Shown here one piece after another: positions 1 through 5,845 of a stretch of DNA of 8,366 nucleotides. Both the position numbers and the translations under genes were made by a program. The DNA comes from Bacteroidales bacterium (GTDB lineage Bacteria; Bacteroidota; Bacteroidia; Bacteroidales; JAADJA01): NCBI GenBank assembly GCA_029934735.1, contig JAOZLR010000100.1, positions 1 through 8,366 on the forward strand, given 5' to 3'. The notes below the pieces were generated by a model. It ran no database searches, was not told the DNA's origin, and saw only the letters and a list, made by a program, of their open reading frames with translations. Position 1 is the stretch's first letter. Each line of letters opens with the position of its first letter.

Positions 1-78
1 AGTCTCCTTAAATCGGCTTATATTTGTTCAATAAATTATAATAACGAGAGGTAGTCAGACTCTGTTACAAAATATAAA
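1..78. other. Left-edge intergenic stretch, no gene supported
   Basis: These bases precede the first gene. Forward frames close quickly: frame 1 reaches TAG at 52-54, frame 2 reaches TAA at 32-34, and frame 3 reaches TAA at 7-9. The tail of an upstream gene could therefore end here, but no recognisable peptide is visible. No ATG lies on the minus strand, so a divergent gene starting here is not supported. The stretch does contain a good promoter -7 box for the downstream gene (19-26). Confidence 0.5.
19..26 (+). promoter_or_regulatory. Candidate Bacteroidetes -7 box for the DUF2459 gene
   Basis: TATATTTG matches the Bacteroidetes primary sigma factor -7 consensus TAnnTTTG. It lies 52 bases before the ATG at 79, which would give a leader of roughly 45 bases. 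The -33 element would fall at or beyond the left window edge, so that half of the promoter cannot be tested here. Confidence 0.5.
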
Positions 79-729
79 ATGAAGGTGGTTAAGAAAATAG
101 CAAAATGGATTATTGCAATAATATTAATTCCTATTGCATATTTTCTGGTGGCATTGGTTTTAGTATTTATTCCAGTAAATAATGATGAAAATAATTCAGA
201 GAAAGACAGGTCTATCTATTTAAATTCAAATGGAGTTCATTTAAATATTATTTTAGCTAAAAATCAAGTGGACTCAGAACTTTTAGCTGGACTAAAATAT
301 TTTAAAAATGATAATTATTTTGCATTTGGCTGGGGTGATAAAAATTTTTACCTCAATACACCAACCTGGAGCGATTTAACTTTTAATAATGCTTGCCGGG
401 CATTATTTCTTAAAAGTGCAGCTTTAATCCATTTAACCAGATATTCAACAACTAAAGAAGATTGGGTAGAGATAAAAATTAATCAAAATCAACTGAATAA
501 AATCAATCAGTATATCTACAAATCATTTTATTTAGACTCTATGAATAGAAAGATATTATTGAATAACAAAGGCTATTCATATAATGATAACTTTTATGAA
601 GCTGTGGGAAGTTTTACCTGTTTTAAAACTTGCAATACCTGGGTTAACTCCGGATTAAAACAAAGTGACATAAAAGCATGTTTATGGACACCTTTTAGTT
701 TTGGTCTGCTTAATATGCATAGTAAATAG
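79..729 (+). CDS. DUF2459 / TIGR02117 family membrane-anchored protein
   Basis: The 216-residue protein has a basic start (K2, K5, K6, K9) and one strong hydrophobic segment at about residues 10-33. This suggests an N-terminal inner-membrane anchor with the remainder in the periplasm. The body carries the landmarks I associate with the DUF2459/TIGR02117 family: an NGVH element at 51-54, the FGWGDKNFYLNTPTW stretch at 83-97, CNTWVN at 185-190, and LWTP at 202-205. No enzymatic activity has been assigned to this family as far as I know. The conserved His54 and Cys185 could be a catalytic pair, but that is inference. The length is normal for the family and no frameshift is seen. The ATG at 79 follows an AT-rich leader without a Shine-Dalgarno sequence, as is usual in Bacteroidetes. 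The gene appears monocistronic; the next gene is 60 bases downstream with its own candidate promoter. Confidence 0.85.
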   Translation: MKVVKKIAKWIIAIILIPIAYFLVALVLVFIPVNNDENNSEKDRSIYLNSNGVHLNIILAKNQVDSELLAGLKYFKNDNYFAFGWGDKNFYLNTPTWSDLTFNNACRALFLKSAALIHLTRYSTTKEDWVEIKINQNQLNKINQYIYKSFYLDSMNRKILLNNKGYSYNDNFYEAVGSFTCFKTCNTWVNSGLKQSDIKACLWTPFSFGLLNMHSK

Positions 730-734
730 ATTTG
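727..734 (+). promoter_or_regulatory. Candidate -7 box for the Old Yellow Enzyme gene, overlapping the upstream stop
   Basis: TAGATTTG matches TAnnTTTG, and its first three bases are the TAG stop of the preceding gene. A TTTTG at 699-703 lies 23 bases upstream and could be the -33 element, although that spacing is at the long end. Transcription would start near 740, about 50 bases before the ATG at 790. A second TAnnTTTG match (TAGTTTTG, 696-703) overlaps this candidate -33 element, so assignment is tentative. Confidence 0.35.
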
Positions 735-737
735 CCA

Positions 738-769
738 GAATAACAAAATACCTCCTGTTTTGTTTATTC
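738..769. repeat. AT-rich inverted repeat, possible weak terminator
   Basis: The left arm GAATAACAAAA (738-748) pairs with the right arm TTTTGTTTATTC (758-769) around the nine-base loop TACCTCCTG. One unpaired T in the right arm is the only defect. The A-rich left arm and T-rich right arm resemble a bidirectional terminator, and its place just after the DUF2459 stop suits that. The stem has few G-C pairs and no separate U-tract follows it, so it could instead act as a leader hairpin of the next transcript. Confidence 0.35.
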
Positions 770-789
770 TCAAAAGAAATTATATCATT

Positions 790-1869
790 ATGACAAAAGC
801 ATCACTTTTAACACCATATAATTCGGAGGCCTTGCAACTGAAGAACAGGGTTGCAATGGCACCACTTACACGAAGACGGGCAACAAATAATCACATCCCT
901 ACGAATATGATGCGTATCCATTATGGGCAGAGAGCTTCGGCAGGCCTTATCATTGCAGAGGCGACAAATATTTCACCACAGGGGACAGGTTATATGAATA
1001 GCCCCGGAATTTATACAGGAGACCAGGTGGAAGCGTGGAAACCAATTACACGGGAGGTTCACAAAAAAGGTGGAGTCATTTTTCTCCAGCTTTGGCATGT
1101 CGGCAGAGTATCTCATCCTCTGCTTCAACCTGATAGACAATTACCAGTTTCGGCATCAGCCATAAAAGCTAATGGGTTAATAGGCACTCCAGAGGGGCAA
1201 AAGGAGATGGTTGTGCCACGGGCACTTGAAACTTCTGAAATATCAGGAGTTGTCGAAGATTATAAAAATGCCGCTTTAAATGCTATGGAAGCAGGTTTCG
1301 ATGGGGTTGAGATTCATTCAGCCAACGGATATCTGCTCGATCAGTTTCTTCATAGCGGATCAAATATAAGAACAGATGAATATGGCGGAAGTATAGAAAA
1401 CAGGGCTAAGTTTCTAATGGAAGTTGCTGGAGAAATATGTAGTGCAATAGGACCCGAAAAAACCGGTATCAGACTTTCGCCAAGCGGGATTTCCAAAGAT
1501 ATGTTTGACTTAAATCCTGTTGAATTGTTTGATTTTGTGATTGCTAAACTGAATGACTTTGACCTGGCATTTCTGCATATTCTTGAACCTTTGGTGGAGC
1601 TGAAACCTAAAGAAAAATACAGTAAATTTTTAAAAGTAGTCACACCACACTTCCGCAAGGTTTTCAAAGGAACTCTTATCACAAACTGTGGATTCAGCTT
1701 TGATAGTGGAAATAAAGTTATCAGTGATGGTGATGCTGATATGGTAGCTTTCGGGAAACTTTTTATCTCAAATCCTGATCTTGTGGAAAAATTTGCCACC
1801 GGAGCAGTTCTCACTCCATGGGATGAAAGCACTTTTTATAAAGGTGGAGAAAAGGGGTACATACGTTAA
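790..1869 (+). CDS. Old Yellow Enzyme family FMN-dependent alkene reductase
   Basis: This is a 359-residue NADH:flavin oxidoreductase of the Old Yellow Enzyme (OYE) family, a cytosolic TIM barrel that binds FMN and reduces activated C=C bonds, often in xenobiotic or oxylipin-like electrophiles. Visible landmarks are NRVAMAPLTR at 19-28 with the flavin-contacting Thr27, QLWHVGRVSHP in the second quarter, and HSANGY at 176-181. His176 and Asn179 are the substrate-anchoring pair and Tyr181 is the expected proton donor. RTDEYGGSIENRAKF, GIRLSP and a C-terminal AFGKLFISNPDLV phosphate-site stretch follow. The Arg usually following Gly in the FMN-phosphate motif is Lys (K323). I chose ATG 790 because family homology begins immediately after it and the length is typical. 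An upstream TTG at 760 adds ten unconserved residues and sits within a hairpin. The physiological substrate cannot be told from sequence. Confidence 0.92.
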   Translation: MTKASLLTPYNSEALQLKNRVAMAPLTRRRATNNHIPTNMMRIHYGQRASAGLIIAEATNISPQGTGYMNSPGIYTGDQVEAWKPITREVHKKGGVIFLQLWHVGRVSHPLLQPDRQLPVSASAIKANGLIGTPEGQKEMVVPRALETSEISGVVEDYKNAALNAMEAGFDGVEIHSANGYLLDQFLHSGSNIRTDEYGGSIENRAKFLMEVAGEICSAIGPEKTGIRLSPSGISKDMFDLNPVELFDFVIAKLNDFDLAFLHILEPLVELKPKEKYSKFLKVVTPHFRKVFKGTLITNCGFSFDSGNKVISDGDADMVAFGKLFISNPDLVEKFATGAVLTPWDESTFYKGGEKGYIR

Positions 1870-1934
1870 TTGGGATCTAACTAAATACAACCATTTCACA
1901 AAACTAAATGTCTATAAAAAGAGCATAGAATTAC

Positions 1935-1942
1935 TACTTTTG
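1935..1942 (+). promoter_or_regulatory. Candidate -7 box for the T9SS-secreted Asp-box gene
   Basis: TACTTTTG is an exact TAnnTTTG match, ending 15 bases before the ATG at 1958. The leader would be only about 10 bases long. No TTG -33 element is visible at the expected distance upstream, so the promoter may be weak or depend on an activator. Confidence 0.45.
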
Positions 1943-1957
1943 AAAAACTATTAAATC

Positions 1958-3523
1958 ATGAAAAATATTTCTTTAACATTAATTCTGATATCGCTGTTTA
2001 CATATGGATTTTCGCAACATCCTAATGTGGTCATTAGCACTGCCAATTCCCCCGAAGAGCCCTCAATATATGTAAGTCCGGTTAATCCGGATAAGTTAGT
2101 TGGAGGGTCAAATATCAAGAATGTATACCATTCGGAAGATGGCGGACTGACCTGGAGTACTGGAATCTTAACCTCACAGCAATATGGCGTTGCGGGAGAC
2201 CCTTGCTGTATTGTCGATACTGTTGGCGATCTCTATTACTTTCATTTATCAAGCCCACCGACAGGTAGCTGGCTCGACAGAATAGTTTGTCAGAAGTCAA
2301 CAGATGGTGGGCAAACCTGGAATGAAGGTTCATATATGGGACTTAATGGTACTAAAGACCAGGATAAAGAGTGGGCAGTTGTTGACCGTACAAATAACAA
2401 TATTTATGTTACCTGGACACAATTTGATGATTATGGAAGTTCAAATACTAATGATAAAAGCTCTATTCTTTTTTCTAAATCAACGGATGCCGGAATGACC
2501 TGGAGTGTGGCAAAAAAGATAAATGAGATTGACGGTGATTGTGTTGATAGTGACAATACTGTTGAAGGTGCTGTTCCGGCAGTAGGGCCAAACGGCGAAA
2601 TTTATGTTGCATGGGCAGGTCCCGAAGGACTTGTTTTCGACCGTTCACTGGATCAGGGAGAGACCTGGCTCGATAATGATATTTTTGTTTCGGATATGCC
2701 GGGAGGATGGGATTATGCCGTTCCCGGAATTTCCAGGGCAAACGGGCTTCCCATTACCGTTTGCGATGTCAGCGGAGGGCCTAATACAGGCAATATTTAT
2801 GTCAACTGGACAGACCAGAGAAATGGAAATAGTGATGTTGATGTGTGGCTTGCCAAATCAACCGATGGCGGAGATACGTGGAGTGAGCCGAGTAGAGTGA
2901 ATGATGACGGGCCTGGCAAATATCAGTTTTTTACTTGGATGGCAATTGATCAGGTTACCGGATATCTGTGGTTTGTTTGGTATGACAGGAGAGATTATAA
3001 CGATAATAATACAGATGTTTATATGGCTGCTTCTATTGATGGTGGTGACACATTTATTAATTTTAAAGTCAGTGAAGAACCGTTTCTGCCCTATTCAAAT
3101 GTGTTCTTCGGTGATTATACAAATGTTTCAGTACACAACAATGTAGTAAGACCAATTTGGACACGACTTCAAAATGGTAGTTTGTCGGTTTTGACTGCAA
3201 TAGTTGACTCCGAAATTATTATAGTAGGTGTTGATAAACAGGAAGAAATACCTTATGCAACTCTTCAACCCAACTATCCAAATCCGTTTAATGAAACCAC
3301 ATTTATCTCATTTAAATTGATGCACCAGCAGAGGGTTACATTAAGAGTGTTTGATATGTTCGGAAAACCTGTTGAAACAATTATTAGTAATGAAGAGCTA
3401 GCCAGGGGAAAATATACAAAGCATTTCGATGCATCACAACATAACCTTTCCACCGGAGTTTATTACTTTTCCCTAACAGGCGAGGGTTTAAATCTGAAAC
3501 AAAAAATGTTGATTGTGAAGTAG
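1958..3523 (+). CDS. Secreted Asp-box beta-propeller protein with T9SS type A sorting domain
   Basis: The 521-residue protein begins with a Sec signal peptide (hydrophobic residues about 4-18, cleavage likely near Ser19/Gln20, no lipobox Cys). The central region has six Asp-boxes of the form SxDxGxTW: residues 59-66, 114-121, 175-182, 230-237, 301-308, and a variant ending TF at 359-366. Their spacing of 55 to 71 residues fits a six-bladed sialidase-like propeller with one box per blade. The last ~85 residues, starting with the NYPNPFN element at 439-445 and ending in a Lys-rich KQKMLIVK tail, form a type A T9SS sorting domain. Such domains are normally removed when the protein is delivered to the surface or released. 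No FRIP/RIP motif is visible near the N-terminus, so a sialidase call is not supported. Vicinal Cys83-Cys84 and Cys111, Cys195 and Cys269 could form disulfides. The likely role is extracellular glycan binding or hydrolysis; the substrate is unknown. Confidence 0.88.
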   Translation: MKNISLTLILISLFTYGFSQHPNVVISTANSPEEPSIYVSPVNPDKLVGGSNIKNVYHSEDGGLTWSTGILTSQQYGVAGDPCCIVDTVGDLYYFHLSSPPTGSWLDRIVCQKSTDGGQTWNEGSYMGLNGTKDQDKEWAVVDRTNNNIYVTWTQFDDYGSSNTNDKSSILFSKSTDAGMTWSVAKKINEIDGDCVDSDNTVEGAVPAVGPNGEIYVAWAGPEGLVFDRSLDQGETWLDNDIFVSDMPGGWDYAVPGISRANGLPITVCDVSGGPNTGNIYVNWTDQRNGNSDVDVWLAKSTDGGDTWSEPSRVNDDGPGKYQFFTWMAIDQVTGYLWFVWYDRRDYNDNNTDVYMAASIDGGDTFINFKVSEEPFLPYSNVFFGDYTNVSVHNNVVRPIWTRLQNGSLSVLTAIVDSEIIIVGVDKQEEIPYATLQPNYPNPFNETTFISFKLMHQQRVTLRVFDMFGKPVETIISNEELARGKYTKHFDASQHNLSTGVYYFSLTGEGLNLKQKMLIVK

Positions 3524-3552
3524 CCCTCATTCTTATTCGGGACGCGGAGTAC

Positions 3553-3574
3553 GGTGAAAAATTATTTTTTTACC
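3553..3574 (+). repeat. Inverted repeat overlapping the GH3 promoter
   Basis: GGTGAAAAA (3553-3561) can pair with TTTTTTACC (3566-3574) around the loop TTAT, with one G-T wobble. It lies downstream of the T9SS-protein gene, where a terminator is expected, but its right arm includes the first four bases of the downstream -7 box. It may be a weak terminator, a regulatory element, or a chance product of the A/T runs. Confidence 0.3.
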
Positions 3575-3578
3575 TTTG
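3571..3578 (+). promoter_or_regulatory. Candidate -7 box for the GH3-LysE operon
   Basis: TACCTTTG is an exact TAnnTTTG match and continues as TACCTTTGCA, a form often seen in Bacteroidetes promoters. It ends 22 bases before the ATG at 3601, giving a leader of about 15 to 18 bases. No clear TTG -33 element is present at 19 to 23 bases upstream. The palindrome TTTGCAAA occupies 3575-3582. Confidence 0.6.
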
Positions 3579-3600
3579 CAAACCAATTTAATAAAAAAAT

Positions 3601-5148
3601 ATGCCCATACTCGGTTCTATTATAAAGAAGGCTTATGAATTGAGGAGTATTCCTATTGATGCTAAAAAGTTGATGCAGACCAACCCTTATACCACACAGG
3701 TTAAGGTTTTGAAAAAACTGCTGAAAAAGGCTCAGTTTACTGCATTTGGCGAATACTATGGGTTTTCTAAAATTCTTAATCAACCTGACACTGTAGAGGT
3801 TTTTCAGAAATCTATTCCCGTTTACGATTACAATTCGATGTTTAGAAAATGGTGGTTCAGGGCTCTCAATGGTGAGTCTTTTGTTGCCTGGCCGGGAAGG
3901 GTAAAATATTTTGCACTTACATCGGGAACATCTGATGCATCAAGCAAGCATGTGCCTGTAACCGATGATATGATTAAAGCCATTCGGCGGGCAAGTGTCA
4001 GGCAATTGGTAACTTCGGTCAAATATGATTTTCCAAAAGAGTTTTATGAAAAGGGTATTTTGATGATAGGGGGCAGTACTCACCTTCAATACAACGGAAC
4101 ATATTATGAAGGCGACCTTTCAGGAATATCGGCCGGAAGTCTTCCTTTTTGGTTTCAACATTTTTATAAACCGGGCAGGCGAATTTCCAAAGAACGTGAA
4201 TGGTCAACTAAACTTACTGAGATAGTTAAAAAAGCCAAAGGCTGGGACATTGGTGTTATTGTTGGCGTACCCGCCTGGATACAGATAATATTGGAGAAAA
4301 TAATCGAATATTATGATGTTGAGACAATTCATGACATCTGGCCCAATTTGAAAGTTTATGTTCATAGCGGAGTTGCTTTCGGCCCTTATGTAAAAAGCTT
4401 TGAAAAACTTTTTGGCAAGAAGGTTATTTTTCAAGAGTCGTATCTTGCTTCAGAGGGCTATTTAGCTTTTCAAAGCGAGATGGAGTCGAAGGGGATGGAG
4501 CTGATCCTCGATAATGGTATTTTCTTTGAATTCGTCTCTTATAATGGTTCCAATTTTGATGATGAAGGCAATATTAAAAGCAACCCCGAAATTGTCTCAA
4601 TAAAAGATGTGGAGGAGGATAAGGAGTATGCCATACTTATTTCAACCTGCTCAGGTGCCTGGCGTTACCTTATTGGAGATATTGTGAAATTCACTTCAAA
4701 AGAGAAAAGTATTATCGTTATAACAGGACGCACAAAGCAATTTCTGAGTATCTGTGGTGAGCACCTCTCGATTGATAATATGACGCGTGCAATTGAGATG
4801 GTTGAAAATGACCTTAATATTGAGATTCGTGAATTTACAGTTGTCGGAATTGAGTATGAATCGTTGTTTGCGCATAAATGGTATCTTGGAAGTGATAATG
4901 AGTTTGATTCTTCTTTAGCAAGAAAAAAAATTGATGAATATCTGAAAATTTTAAATGATGATTACAGGGTTGAAAGGATTGAAGCAATAAAAGAGGTTTT
5001 TGTGGAAATCCTCCCGATGAAAGCATTCTCAGGGTGGATGAAGATGAAAGGAAAAGAGGGAGGAGCGCATAAGTTTCCAAGGGTATTAAATAAAAAGATG
5101 TATCTTGAGTGGGAAGAGTATTTAAAAGATAACTATTATTCGGAATAG
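3601..5148 (+). CDS. GH3 auxin-responsive promoter family acyl-adenylating enzyme
   Basis: The 515-residue protein belongs to the GH3 branch of the ANL (firefly luciferase-like) adenylating superfamily. Plant members activate a carboxylic acid with ATP and join it to an amino acid. Bacterial members are common but mostly uncharacterised. Three ATP-site elements are visible: TSGTSDASSK at 107-116 (phosphate loop), YLASEGYLA at 281-289, and WRYLIGDIVKF at 354-364, with Asp360 in the usual ribose-binding position. The hinge region ITGRTKQF (374-381) and CGEH (385-388) follow. The C-terminal lobe ends with GKEGGAHKFPR (484-494), whose Lys491 is a plausible catalytic lysine. The length is normal and there is no signal peptide, so the enzyme should be cytoplasmic. 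It is followed 16 bases later by a LysE-type exporter in the same orientation, which suggests co-transcription. The acyl and amine substrates cannot be inferred. Confidence 0.9.
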   Translation: MPILGSIIKKAYELRSIPIDAKKLMQTNPYTTQVKVLKKLLKKAQFTAFGEYYGFSKILNQPDTVEVFQKSIPVYDYNSMFRKWWFRALNGESFVAWPGRVKYFALTSGTSDASSKHVPVTDDMIKAIRRASVRQLVTSVKYDFPKEFYEKGILMIGGSTHLQYNGTYYEGDLSGISAGSLPFWFQHFYKPGRRISKEREWSTKLTEIVKKAKGWDIGVIVGVPAWIQIILEKIIEYYDVETIHDIWPNLKVYVHSGVAFGPYVKSFEKLFGKKVIFQESYLASEGYLAFQSEMESKGMELILDNGIFFEFVSYNGSNFDDEGNIKSNPEIVSIKDVEEDKEYAILISTCSGAWRYLIGDIVKFTSKEKSIIVITGRTKQFLSICGEHLSIDNMTRAIEMVENDLNIEIREFTVVGIEYESLFAHKWYLGSDNEFDSSLARKKIDEYLKILNDDYRVERIEAIKEVFVEILPMKAFSGWMKMKGKEGGAHKFPRVLNKKMYLEWEEYLKDNYYSE

Positions 5149-5164
5149 ATTAAAAAATTAAGAA

Positions 5165-5845
5165 ATGGGCCATTTTCTGTCAGGTGTATTAGTCGGTTTG
5201 ACCTTTGCGGTGCTTCTTGGCCCTGCATTCTTTGCTTTGATACAAACAAGTATTCAGAGGGGGTTTAGATCGGGTGCATTTTTAGCTTTTGGTATTTTTG
5301 CAAGTGATCTTCTTGCTCTGACCCTTGCATTTTTTGGTGCACTACAGATACTTGGCTCCGACCCGAGAGATAATTTCCTGTTTAGTATTATAGGAGGTAT
5401 CATTCTTGTTATTTTCGGAACCTATACTTTCACCCGTAAAGGTGTTAAACACGATGAGGTGCAGGAAAATGGCGGGAAAAGCAATATTAAGAAACCCTAC
5501 CTCTATTTTATGAAAGGGTTTCTTCTGAACGGAGCAAACCCCGGAATGTGGTTCCTTTGGATCACTATTGTTGTATCTATTAGTGCTAAATATGGTGTTG
5601 AACACAAAGTCGATATCCTTGAGTTTATCCTCGGTGTGCTGTTTACAATCTTCAGTACGGATATTCTAAAATGTTTTATATCTCATCGCATTAAGCATCA
5701 TATTAATGCAAATGTTCTTACCTGGATGAACAGATTGGTCGGAGTTATTCTGATTGGAATAGGAACTTATCTGATTATGAATGTGCTTGTTGATTTGAAA
5801 AGTATTGTTGACTGGTACGAAAATTTCTTTTCTCCCAAGTCTTAA
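5165..5845 (+). CDS. LysE/RhtB family small-molecule exporter
   Basis: This 226-residue integral membrane protein fits the LysE/RhtB superfamily, which exports amino acids and related small molecules using the proton motive force. The first helix contains the characteristic LLGPAFFALIQ stretch (17-27, Pro20) followed by a GFRSG loop. A later helix contains NGANPGMW (122-129), matching the conserved Asn-Pro region of the family. About five to six hydrophobic segments are visible, near residues 5-28, 37-63, 70-90, 120-142, 150-170 and 185-208. The ATG at 5165 is 16 bases after the GH3 stop, preceded by an A-rich stretch with only a weak AAGAA-like signal, so it probably relies on the GH3 promoter. 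Its stop overlaps the stop of the convergent flippase. The exported substrate is unknown; a product of the GH3 enzyme, or an amino acid it uses, is a reasonable guess. Confidence 0.85.
   Translation: MGHFLSGVLVGLTFAVLLGPAFFALIQTSIQRGFRSGAFLAFGIFASDLLALTLAFFGALQILGSDPRDNFLFSIIGGIILVIFGTYTFTRKGVKHDEVQENGGKSNIKKPYLYFMKGFLLNGANPGMWFLWITIVVSISAKYGVEHKVDILEFILGVLFTIFSTDILKCFISHRIKHHINANVLTWMNRLVGVILIGIGTYLIMNVLVDLKSIVDWYENFFSPKS
5842..5845. other. Overlapping convergent stop codons (shared TTAA)
   Basis: The exporter stop TAA occupies 5843-5845 on the plus strand. The flippase stop TAA occupies 5844-5842 on the minus strand. Together they use the palindrome TTAA. There is no intergenic space, so any terminators must lie inside the opposite coding sequence. 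Confidence 0.95.

Noticed and set aside
696..703. TAGTTTTG as a second -7 box before the Old Yellow Enzyme
   Set aside because: It lies inside the DUF2459 coding region, far from the downstream start, and a better placed match occurs at 727-734.
760..789. Upstream TTG start extending the Old Yellow Enzyme by ten residues
   Set aside because: The extra residues have no family similarity, the TTG lies in the right arm of an inverted repeat, and the ATG at 790 gives the typical length and an N-terminus that aligns with the family.
1350..1832. Minus-strand frame of 160 codons inside the Old Yellow Enzyme gene
   Set aside because: It is antisense to a well-conserved gene and has no recognisable domain or promoter; the conserved motifs are all on the plus strand.
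2115..3146. Several overlapping frames of 64 to 98 codons on both strands inside the Asp-box gene
   Set aside because: They are shadows of the 521-residue gene, with low-complexity or Met/His-rich translations and no motif.
1958..3523. Annotation as an exo-alpha-sialidase
   Set aside because: Asp-boxes occur in many propellers; no RIP motif or arginine triad could be identified by eye.
3524..3552. Rho-independent terminator after the T9SS protein gene
   Set aside because: The CCC and GGG runs near 3524-3541 are too short and too far apart to form a convincing stem, and no T-tract follows them.
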